A model generated the notes under the pieces. The model was given only the letters and a program-made list of their open reading frames with translations. It was not told the DNA's origin and did no database searches. Position numbers and translations under genes: made by a program. Of a DNA stretch of 64,000 bases, positions 50,195-58,011 are shown piece by piece. The stretch is taken from contig CAVZUK010000003.1 of assembly GCA_963778465.1 (NCBI GenBank), forward strand, positions 558,001 to 622,000. The letters run 5' to 3'. This stretch comes from CAVZBW01 sp963778465. Lineage in GTDB: Bacteria; Actinomycetota; Acidimicrobiia; Acidimicrobiales; RAAP-2. How positions within the stretch are numbered: position 1 is the stretch's first letter; the number at the start of each line of letters is the position of its first letter.

Positions 50195-52436
50195 GGCTGT
50201 CCCTCTCTTCCGCATGATCGCGTGCGCGCTCGCTGTCCTGATCCAACGGCGATAGCCCTAGTGGCAGATCTCCGTCCGCCCCGTCACCCGTTACGCCCCG
50301 AGACCCTCGTTGCGAGAGTCGTGCCAGCAATCGGCCGACACCATCGTCGCCCGCGCTCTCGGCGGCGCGAACCACGAGTACTGAACCCCCGGTGAGATCT
50401 GCCAGGTCGCGGATCGACTTCTCGAGGTCACGGCCGGGGAGCACAACGGAAGAAGCGGCAAGGACCGTGAGAAGTCCGCCGGGCGGTACGTCCGCCCGCT
50501 GCCCGTCCTCGGTCGCCACGACTTCGGCTGGTAGCCCGGCCTCCGCAAGCGAACGGGCGACTTGCTGGAACCGGCGTCCGACCCGGCGGTCCCCGCCGGT
50601 GGCGAGGACCAACGGTACCCCGATCGCGTCCGCTGCCCTGATGCCGAGCTCCAAAGCCGCCTCTCCGTCACTGGAAGAGGATCCCCGCACCTCCACGACG
50701 CCGCCCGCCCCGATCCCCGAATCGGTCGGACCCGCCAACACTGCCACCGTGCTCGGCGACTTCCCGACCAACGCGGCGGGCACGTCGGCCGTGGAGCGGG
50801 AACGCAGATCGAGCGGCACCAGCAAGACGTCGCCCTCGATGGCCTCGACCTGCGTGAGCAGCGACTCGGTCAGGTCGTTGGTGGTCTGCGAGCGCACGAC
50901 CACCGGAACGTCCGAGCTGCCAGTCTGGTGGCTGAGGTCCTGCATCTCGCCGAGGCCCGAGGCGACCTCTGCAAGGTCCAACGACAGCCCGCTCGCCACT
51001 TCGAGCGGCGGACCGCTCTCGATGAAGCGGCTGAGGACAAGCTCACCTGGTCTCTCGTCGTCGACCAGGGCGGCTCCGATCCCGACCAGTACGGCGCCTC
51101 GGACCGGATCGTCGATGGCAGCGATGACTCGGTAGGCGTCGATTTGCCCCATGCTTGCGCGCTCCGCCTCCCGGATTTCTCGCTGGAGCACCCGTTCGGG
51201 ATAGACCAGCTTGAGCAACGGGCTCGTCATGATCGTGGTGATGACCGCCATCAGCACGAGGATGGTGAACAGCGACTGGTCGAGCACCTTGAGGCTCACG
51301 CCGACGCTCAGGATGACCAGTTCTGTCAGGCCGCGGTTGTTCATCAAGACGCCCAGCGCCCGGGACTTGCGCCCGCTCAATCCCTGCATCCGGGCTGCGC
51401 TGGCGGCACCTCCAAACTTGCCGACGATGGCGATGACGAGGACCCCCAACAGCACCAGCAACCCGTGCGGCCCGAGTTGGGTGACGTTCGCGCTGAGGCC
51501 CGTCACGACGAAGAAGACGGGCAGGAGCAACAGAAGGCTGACTTGCTCCAAGCGCTCGAGAATGTCACGGAACATATCTGCAGTGCCTTGTCTGGTCATG
51601 ATCACACCGAAGAGGAAAGCGCCGAAGATGACGTGGAGGCCGATCCACCCGGTGACGAAGGCCGAACCCAAAAACCCTGCGATCACGATGGCGAAGATGC
51701 TCGGGGTCAGCCGACCGGCGCGTCGGTAGGCGTCGGCCAGCCTCTTGAGCAGGGGCTTGACGATCACGAACATGACCACCACGAAAGCGATCGCCTCCCC
51801 GAGGATGCGGGGGGCCTGACCGAGACCGCTCGAGCTGGCCACGGCCACTACGACCGCCAGGATCGACCATGCCAGGACGTCGTCGACCGACGCGCAGGCC
51901 AACGCCATGGCGCCGATCTCGACCCTTTGCATGCCCCGCTCGGTCAACATTCTCGCCAGCACCGGGAAGGCCGTGATGGACATCGAGACGCCGACAAAGA
52001 GGGCGAAGGGCCAGAAGGACACGGACCTTCCCGCGACACGGTTGTGGTCGTCATAGATGAGGGCAGCAAGCCCGAGCCCGAGAGCGAACGGCAACGCGAT
52101 CGAGCCGACCGAGATGACCGAGGCGACACGTTCTCGTCCCCGGACCAAGGTCAGGTCGAGCTCCAGACCGACGATGAACATGAACATGACCAACCCGATT
52201 TGGGCGACCACGTTCAAGTACGGGCGGACCAGGAGGGGAAAGAGACCCACCGAGGGATCCCCGGGAAACTGCCCGAGGAGGCTGGGTCCGAGGATGAGTC
52301 CCGCCACGATCTCTCCGACCACCGCCGGCTGACCGAGGCGCCGGGCGAGGATACCCATACCTCTCGCCACCAGGACGATGACGGCAATGTCGAGGAGGAC
52401 GACGGCAACGATCTGATCGGGCGTCTTCGGATGCAC
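50181..52436 (-). CDS. CPA2-type Na+(K+)/H+ antiporter with C-terminal USP-like region
   Basis: 751 residues from the GTG at 52436, with GGGGGAGAGG upstream (ATG 52490 is an alternative). About 12-13 transmembrane segments cover residues 15-400; the ion-site Asp pair is in ACASVDDVLAW, and AAVVGEIVAGLILGPSLLG-like and LMNNRGLTELVIL segments are typical of NapA/KefB relatives. The soluble C-terminal 300 residues contain two USP-like folds (DVPVVVRSQTTNDL, GVPLVLATGGDRRVGRRFQQVARSLAEAG). It exchanges monovalent cations for protons, with the USP part probably sensing nucleotides. Confidence 0.9.
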   Translation of the reverse strand: MHPKTPDQIVAVVLLDIAVIVLVARGMGILARRLGQPAVVGEIVAGLILGPSLLGQFPGDPSVGLFPLLVRPYLNVVAQIGLVMFMFIVGLELDLTLVRGRERVASVISVGSIALPFALGLGLAALIYDDHNRVAGRSVSFWPFALFVGVSMSITAFPVLARMLTERGMQRVEIGAMALACASVDDVLAWSILAVVVAVASSSGLGQAPRILGEAIAFVVVMFVIVKPLLKRLADAYRRAGRLTPSIFAIVIAGFLGSAFVTGWIGLHVIFGAFLFGVIMTRQGTADMFRDILERLEQVSLLLLLPVFFVVTGLSANVTQLGPHGLLVLLGVLVIAIVGKFGGAASAARMQGLSGRKSRALGVLMNNRGLTELVILSVGVSLKVLDQSLFTILVLMAVITTIMTSPLLKLVYPERVLQREIREAERASMGQIDAYRVIAAIDDPVRGAVLVGIGAALVDDERPGELVLSRFIESGPPLEVASGLSLDLAEVASGLGEMQDLSHQTGSSDVPVVVRSQTTNDLTESLLTQVEAIEGDVLLVPLDLRSRSTADVPAALVGKSPSTVAVLAGPTDSGIGAGGVVEVRGSSSSDGEAALELGIRAADAIGVPLVLATGGDRRVGRRFQQVARSLAEAGLPAEVVATEDGQRADVPPGGLLTVLAASSVVLPGRDLEKSIRDLADLTGGSVLVVRAAESAGDDGVGRLLARLSQRGSRGVTGDGADGDLPLGLSPLDQDSERARDHAEERDSHERS

Positions 52437-52647
52437 GAGCCCTCTCCCCCTCGCGCTCCCAACCGGGTGACCACGGAAGGTAGCACGCATCGGTTGCGTG
52501 CACCTCTCCTGCCAAGGGATTGCTCATTCAGACGGTCTCGATCGGGCCCCAACGGGGTGTGGGTCGTACCGCTTGACGGCCACGGGATGCGAGAGGAAAG
52601 GGATTTGGGCAAAGTAGTGGGAGGGTTGCGACCGAAAAGGGGAGCTG

Positions 52648-53451
52648 GTGGACCAGATCGCTGACTTCGAGCTGACCCGGGAACTCGGCGGAGGCAGCCA
52701 GGGTGTGTACTACCTCGCCAAGTCCCCGCCGAGATTGGGCACCGGATCCGATTACGTGGCCGTCAAAGTGCTGGTGGCACCGACCACAGAGACCGGCCTC
52801 CGGCGCATCAGCCGCGAGCTGAGAGCGTTTGCCAGCGCCCAGTCTCCTTGCCTGGTTCGCCTCCTGGACGCCGGGCAGGACGGCGATCGCTTCTACTACG
52901 CGATGGAATACTTTCCGAGAGGGTCCCTCGCCGCTCCTGCTCAGGCGCTCTCCCGCGCCGAGTCTCTACGAGCCGTTGCAGATGCGGCGCTAGCCGCCCA
53001 CGCTCTGCACGAAGTGGGGCTCGTCCACCGTGACATCAAACCGGCGAACATCCTCCTCGCCGAGGATGGGGCCAGGCTTTCCGACCTGGGCCTGGCCCAG
53101 CTGTTGGCCCCTGGCCAGACGGTCACCGCCATGGGGCCCGTGGGGTCCGTCGAGTACACCGACCCTGCCATCCTGCGCGGTGAGGGTGGCTCCAGGGCGA
53201 CCGACATCTGGTCTCTCGGAGCGACGCTGCACCGGGCCTTGGCCGGGGAGGGGATCTACGGCGACCTGCCCACCGACGATCCCCTGCTCTCCGTGCGCAA
53301 GGTGTTGACCGCTCCTCCCGTCCTGAGCGAACGGCTGACCCGGCAGGAGCGGCAGGTGGTGGCCGGATGCCTCGAAGCCGACGCCGGGCGGCGCCCCTTG
53401 ACTGCGGCGGAGTTGGCCCGAGGGATACAGGATCTGGTGCCCTCTTCCTGA
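52648..53451 (+). CDS. Serine/threonine protein kinase (single domain)
   Basis: 267 residues, one kinase domain without a membrane helix. The Gly loop is LGGGSQGVYY, the ATP Lys is in YVAVKVL, the catalytic loop is VHRDIKPANIL, and the metal motif is DLG instead of DFG. The activation segment ends GSVEYTDPAIL in place of the usual APE, so it may be atypical. GTG start with GGGGAG. It could supply phosphothreonine for the FHA proteins at 46790, 58012 and 60619. Divergent from the antiporter. Confidence 0.9.
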   Translation: MDQIADFELTRELGGGSQGVYYLAKSPPRLGTGSDYVAVKVLVAPTTETGLRRISRELRAFASAQSPCLVRLLDAGQDGDRFYYAMEYFPRGSLAAPAQALSRAESLRAVADAALAAHALHEVGLVHRDIKPANILLAEDGARLSDLGLAQLLAPGQTVTAMGPVGSVEYTDPAILRGEGGSRATDIWSLGATLHRALAGEGIYGDLPTDDPLLSVRKVLTAPPVLSERLTRQERQVVAGCLEADAGRRPLTAAELARGIQDLVPSS

Positions 53452-53452
53452 C

Positions 53453-53489
53453 CGGGTGGCCGTGACGGGTGTCGGCGGGGGACCACCCG
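53453..53489. terminator. Hairpin between kinase gene and convergent membrane protein gene
   Basis: CGGGTGG (53453-53459) and CCACCCG (53483-53489) form a perfect 7-bp stem around 23 bases, filling the 45-bp gap between convergent genes. It has no U tract. Confidence 0.45.
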
Positions 53490-53496
53490 CCCCGTA

Positions 53497-54759
53497 TCAA
53501 CGGTTGACAAGGTTCTGGCCGTTGTTCCCGAAGTACTGGGCGAGCGCATTGCCGTTCGCATTGCTCTCGCCGACCATGATCACCTCCACGTTGTTCGCGG
53601 TGTCGGTGAACACGATTGCGGGGGTCTGCTGGGTGAAGAACTCGACGACATGACCCAAGATGTCGTTCCGGTTGTTCCCAGCGAAGTACTCGGTCTCACA
53701 AGGGTTGACGAACGTCGTGAAGTTCCCGCAGTTGTCCTGCCCGATGGTCGTGTGAGCGTCGTTGTGCACGATGTCCGAGTAGGACTGGTTGAGCCCCGAT
53801 GATGAAGTGAAGATGACGTAGCGCATCTCCCCGACAGCGCCGACCGGCCCCTGGCAGTCGATCTGTGCCCCCACTTGGTCCTGGGGGGAGACGTACTTGG
53901 ACGGACTGTCCGTGGAGCAGCCGTTGGACTTGATCGAGGCGGGAATCAATGAATTGAGAGTCGCTTGGTAATTGGTCGACGACTTGAAGACGGTAAATAC
54001 CAGGGCCACGATTACGCCGCCGATGATCACCAGCGCCACCGGAACGATGACCGCCGGACGCCGGAGAGTGGTCCGGCGGGCCCGCGCCGGCCGCTCCGAC
54101 CCTGGGGGAGGTGTGGGTTCCGCAGTCGTCGGCGGCTGCGTAACTCCCGGCGCGGCCGCGGCCCACGCCGGTGGCGGCGGTGCCCCTTCTGCCTCGAGAG
54201 CTCCGGCTGCGGCGGTCTCATCGGCGGCCGCCTCGGACCGCTCGGGGGTCTCGGCCACGTCCTGCGCGGCCACCGCGGCCTCCTGCGCCGCCACCGCGGC
54301 CTCCTGCGCCGCGACGGCCGGCTCCCTTGGCGCTACCTGGGGTGCTTGATCGGGTTCCTCCGTCGCCGGCGCGGGGGCGACCGTGTCGCTGAGATCGGAC
54401 TCGGGCTGCGCAGCGCCGAGTTGCAATCCCATGACCAGGGCGAACTCGCGCACCACCCAGCGGGCCGCCTCGGGGTCGAGGGACCGTTGCTCGGCGATGG
54501 TACGGGCCGTGAGCTCGACGGCCCCTTCGGGTCCCACGGCACGGGCCTGCTGCTGCAGGAGGGTCCGCACGTCGTCGCGAGCCGCATCGACGATGAGATT
54601 GGCCTCACGACGAGCGTCGTGATCGAGCTCCTCGTCGGCGCAGAGGTTCGCCAGCATGGTGGGGTTGGAAAGGACGTCGATGCCGTAGTCCCCCACGATG
54701 GCCACCAGCGCCTGATGGGCCCGACCGTCGACGTCGAACGACTGCTGCGCCGGGCTCAT
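53497..54759 (-). CDS. Membrane-anchored hypothetical protein with disordered linker
   Basis: 420 residues. The N-terminal 130 residues are a helical domain (DGRAHQALVAIVGDYGIDVLSNPTMLANLC) resembling small regulatory helical modules. A disordered Ala/Glu/Pro linker with heptad repeats (AVAAQEA) leads to one transmembrane helix (RPAVIVPVALVIIGGVIVALVFTVF), and the outer domain has several Cys (NGCSTDSP, DCQGPVG, CGNFTTFVNPCE) that may form disulfides. Topology: N-terminus inside. I do not recognise the family. It could be a sensor or a secretion-associated receptor. Confidence 0.7.
   Translation of the reverse strand: MSPAQQSFDVDGRAHQALVAIVGDYGIDVLSNPTMLANLCADEELDHDARREANLIVDAARDDVRTLLQQQARAVGPEGAVELTARTIAEQRSLDPEAARWVVREFALVMGLQLGAAQPESDLSDTVAPAPATEEPDQAPQVAPREPAVAAQEAAVAAQEAAVAAQDVAETPERSEAAADETAAAGALEAEGAPPPPAWAAAAPGVTQPPTTAEPTPPPGSERPARARRTTLRRPAVIVPVALVIIGGVIVALVFTVFKSSTNYQATLNSLIPASIKSNGCSTDSPSKYVSPQDQVGAQIDCQGPVGAVGEMRYVIFTSSSGLNQSYSDIVHNDAHTTIGQDNCGNFTTFVNPCETEYFAGNNRNDILGHVVEFFTQQTPAIVFTDTANNVEVIMVGESNANGNALAQYFGNNGQNLVNR
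54261..54323. repeat. 21-bp tandem repeat encoding AVAAQEA heptads
   Basis: Three copies of a 21-bp unit (54261-54281, 54282-54302, 54303-54323) within the membrane protein gene; the third is more diverged. Each keeps frame and gives the heptad repeat of the linker. Confidence 0.6.
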
Positions 54760-54978
54760 CGACCGAAACCGACCTGCATTGACTACCCTCCCCGAGCTTG
54801 GCTGAACATTACTCGGCCGGGAGAATTCGCACCGAGCCGGCCCAGCACCCGTACCCGTGCGGCTCCCCTCGGTCCCGCGTCGCCGGCTGCCAGACCGGCG
54901 CCGCCAGGCGCGCGGACGCCCTCATCGCTCGATTGCGCTCGCCGTGTATCCTTGCTCGCCAAACCCACCAAAAGGCCG

Positions 54979-55710
54979 ATGATGACCAGCACGACCATCA
55001 TGCCGGGCGGAGGCATCTCGAAGAGGCCACTGCACTTCTTCATCCTGGCCGACTGCTCGGGGTCGATGCGCGGAGAGAAGATCCAGGCTCTCAATTACGC
55101 CATCGCCGATATGCTTCCTCACCTGGTCGCCTGGGAGCATGAGCAAGAGCAGGCCAAGGTTTTCGTGCGGGTCATCTCCTTTGCCAACGAGCCCGTCTGG
55201 CACATCGCCAATCCGGTACCGGTAGACGAGCTGCGATGGAAGCCGTTGCACTATGTGGAGCGGGGTCGCACGAACATGGGTGCCGCCTTCCGCATGCTTG
55301 CCGAAGCGCTGGCTCCCGGCAACATCGAACGCCGCGCGCTGCGTCCGTCCATCCTGCTGATAACCGACGGACTGCCGACTGATCCCATAGGAGGGTTTGA
55401 GGCCGGTCTCAACGAGCTCCTCTCCCAGCCGTCGGGGCGCTCCGCCCTGCGTCTGGCCATCGCGATCGGGCGCAAGGCGAACTCCGAGGCGTTGAACCGT
55501 TTCATCAGCGACCCGAGCGTGCCCGTGCTCGTCGCCGATAGCACCGAGCAGATCCTCGAGCGCCTGGTGGCGGCTTCCCTGGCGGCCTCGCGCATGTCGG
55601 AGGCGGGGGTCGACCGGGATGCCGTGGCCGACCGGCTCCTCGGTTACTCACAGGAATCGAGCGTCACTCCCGACGCCTCGGGTGAGTCGGACGAAGGGTC
55701 GATCGTGTGA
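54979..55710 (+). CDS. VWA-domain protein (TerY-like)
   Basis: 243 residues, almost all one von Willebrand A domain. The MIDAS motif is DCSGS (FILADCSGSMRG), the Thr is in GRTNMGAAF and the last Asp in LITDGLPTDP. The start at ATG 54979 has AAAAGG close upstream. TerY-like VWA proteins bind metal and work with PP2C phosphatase and kinase partners; both follow here with 4-bp and 1-bp overlaps. Probably cytoplasmic. Confidence 0.9.
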   Translation: MMTSTTIMPGGGISKRPLHFFILADCSGSMRGEKIQALNYAIADMLPHLVAWEHEQEQAKVFVRVISFANEPVWHIANPVPVDELRWKPLHYVERGRTNMGAAFRMLAEALAPGNIERRALRPSILLITDGLPTDPIGGFEAGLNELLSQPSGRSALRLAIAIGRKANSEALNRFISDPSVPVLVADSTEQILERLVAASLAASRMSEAGVDRDAVADRLLGYSQESSVTPDASGESDEGSIV

Positions 55711-56600
55711 AGCGGGCGGCGGCCAGGGAGTCGGCGGAGAAAGCGGAGCTGGCGTGGAACGTCTACTCAGCGAGCGCCCGGGGTGCCGTGCATGACGCCG
55801 CAGGCCTTCCGAACCAGGACTCGACGCACTACCTCACGCCGTCAGCACGCGACGGCGGGTCGCTGTGCGCTGCCGTGGCCGACGGGCACGGGGATCAGCG
55901 GCACTTTCGCAGCTCTCGGGGATCGCAGCTGGCCACCTCTGTCGCCTGCGCAGTGGCGGTGCAGCGTGCCGCTGAGATGGGTGCCCTGAAGCGGGCGGCT
56001 GTCGTCCAAGAGCTCGCCACCACCTCCATCGTCCCCGAGGTGGTGGACCGCTGGAACGAGGCTGTGTTGGACGATCTCTCCCAGTTTCCGCTCACCCGGC
56101 AGGAGTCCAGGGCAATGACCGAGGGGGGGACCACGACGGTGCCGTATGGGTCCACGCTCCTCCTGGCCGCGATCAGCGGGCCCTGGCTCGTCCTCCTGCA
56201 GATAGGCGACGGGGACATCCTGATCGTCAGCTCCGACGGCAAGACCATCGTGCCCGTGCCTGGGGATCCTCTGTTGGATGGCCGGATCACGACGAGTCTG
56301 TGCTCGTCGAGCGCGGTGCACCTCTTTCGATCAGCGGTGATCGATCTCGAGCGGACGGACGTGGTCACCGTGGCGCTCGCATCCGACGGCTTCGGCAACG
56401 CCCAGAGCAAGGACGACTGGCAACCGGCATTCGGACGGGACGTGGTTCGCCTACTCGGGGAGTTCGGACCCCAATGGGTGGGCGAGCACATGTGGGACTG
56501 GGCTGGTCGTTGCGCCTCGAGAGACGGGAGCGGGGACGACGCGTCGTTGGTGTTCATGCTCCGTGGTGGTCGGGCTCCGGAGCAGTGGGAGGCCGGCTGA
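55707..56600 (+). CDS. PP2C-family protein phosphatase
   Basis: 297 residues. The metal-binding motifs of PP2C are present: GLPNQDS near the start, AVADGHG, LASDGF and GDDASLVFM near the end. Metal-dependent Ser/Thr phosphatase. It overlaps the VWA gene by 4 bp and the kinase gene by 1 bp, so expression is coupled. It lacks the membrane anchor common in other bacterial PP2C proteins and probably reverses the partner kinase. Confidence 0.9.
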   Translation: MKRAAARESAEKAELAWNVYSASARGAVHDAAGLPNQDSTHYLTPSARDGGSLCAAVADGHGDQRHFRSSRGSQLATSVACAVAVQRAAEMGALKRAAVVQELATTSIVPEVVDRWNEAVLDDLSQFPLTRQESRAMTEGGTTTVPYGSTLLLAAISGPWLVLLQIGDGDILIVSSDGKTIVPVPGDPLLDGRITTSLCSSSAVHLFRSAVIDLERTDVVTVALASDGFGNAQSKDDWQPAFGRDVVRLLGEFGPQWVGEHMWDWAGRCASRDGSGDDASLVFMLRGGRAPEQWEAG

Positions 56601-57925
56601 TGGTCTCGGCGCTCTATCCCCGAAGCGGTGACCGCCTGCAAATGGTGCGCACGCGAGCGGTCGTGATCGCCGACGAGAAGATCGCCGAAGGCGGTCAAGG
56701 CGTCGTCTACCGCGCCCGGCTGGAGGGGGGCGGCGCACTGGCCCTCAAGTGGTATCGGCCCTCGCGCCACGCAACGGCGATGCGCAGAGCCATCAGCAAC
56801 CTGGTGATCCACGGTCGTCCCCACGACGCCTTCGCCTGGCCACTCGACGTCGTCGAGTGCCCCGACCTGGAGGGGTTCGGGTATGTGATGCCGTTCGTAC
56901 CTTCCGGGTTCCGCTCCTTGATCTCCATCCTGGCGGCGCGGGAACAACCGCCCTTCCGGAGCCTGACCGCCATCGGGCGAGAGCTCGTGGACGCCTTCGC
57001 CGCTCTGCACTCGGGCGGGTTGTGCTATCGGGACATCAACTTCGGGAACCTCCTGGTGAATCCGGACACCTCAGAGGTCGCCATCGTCGACAACGACAAC
57101 ATCGGGGTGGACAACCAGGAGGGATTCGTCCTCGGCACCCTTCGGTTCATGGCACCCGAAGTGCTTCGCCACGAAGAGCTGCCGTCGACGGTGACCGATC
57201 TGTACTCCTTGTCCGTTTTTCTCTTCTACCTCTTCGTCCACGGCCATCCGCTGGAGGGCGCGCATCTCGAGCGCAGCTATAACGTCGGCGAAGAGTCCGA
57301 GACGAAGCTGATCTTCAAGTACTTCGGACAGGAGCCCCTCTTCGTCTTCGACCCCGATGACGATTCGAACCGGCCGATGCCCGGGGATCCCATGCTCGTC
57401 TGGTGGGACATCTACCCCCGCTTCCTGCAAGATCTCTTCATCCGAGCCTTTACCATCGGCCTGCACGACGCCTCCCTCGCCGGCCGGATCACCGAGGGAG
57501 TGTGGCGACGGGCCATGGTGCGCCTGGGCAACTCGGTTCACGTCTGCTCTTGTACCGCCGGCGTGTTCTGGGACCCAGACAATCCGCAGAAGAGGTGCTG
57601 GCACTGTGGGCAGCGACCACCGGAACCGATGATCCTCGAGGTTTCTCGCCACTCCGTGGTCCTCTCTGAAGGCGCGACGGTCACGAGCCATCACCTCGCC
57701 AACGACCGCGATTTCCGCACCCTGGTGGCTCGCGTCGAGGCCCCCTCCGAGGAGCCCGACCGCCTGGTCCTTCGCAACCTCACGTCCAGGAGCTGGACCG
57801 TCCATCCCGTCGGGGAGCATCCCAAACGCGTGGCGCCGGGACAGCGGCTGGGCGTACGCCCGATGAAGATCGAGCTGGGGCACGTTCACGCCACCATCGT
57901 TCGAGCGAATGAGGCTCGCCGATAG
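56600..57925 (+). CDS. Atypical protein kinase with C-terminal zinc ribbon (TerY-P triad kinase)
   Basis: 441 residues. The kinase lobe has AEGGQGVVYRA (Gly loop), ALALKWYRP (Lys), YRDINFGNLLV as the catalytic loop where HRD is the rule, and DND where DFG is the rule. The Asp and Asn needed for catalysis remain. Residues about 310-345 hold a CxC...CxxC ribbon (VCSCTAG, CWHCG), a feature of TerY-P kinases as I recall, followed by a beta-rich tail. Together with the VWA and PP2C genes it forms a full triad. Confidence 0.85.
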   Translation: MVSALYPRSGDRLQMVRTRAVVIADEKIAEGGQGVVYRARLEGGGALALKWYRPSRHATAMRRAISNLVIHGRPHDAFAWPLDVVECPDLEGFGYVMPFVPSGFRSLISILAAREQPPFRSLTAIGRELVDAFAALHSGGLCYRDINFGNLLVNPDTSEVAIVDNDNIGVDNQEGFVLGTLRFMAPEVLRHEELPSTVTDLYSLSVFLFYLFVHGHPLEGAHLERSYNVGEESETKLIFKYFGQEPLFVFDPDDDSNRPMPGDPMLVWWDIYPRFLQDLFIRAFTIGLHDASLAGRITEGVWRRAMVRLGNSVHVCSCTAGVFWDPDNPQKRCWHCGQRPPEPMILEVSRHSVVLSEGATVTSHHLANDRDFRTLVARVEAPSEEPDRLVLRNLTSRSWTVHPVGEHPKRVAPGQRLGVRPMKIELGHVHATIVRANEARR

Positions 57926-58011
57926 GGCGTGGAGGACACCAGAGCGGGCATCAGATCCCGTCCTGCGCAAGAATGTGGCGGGAGCACGGGGAAAGGCGGG
58001 GAGGTCATCAT

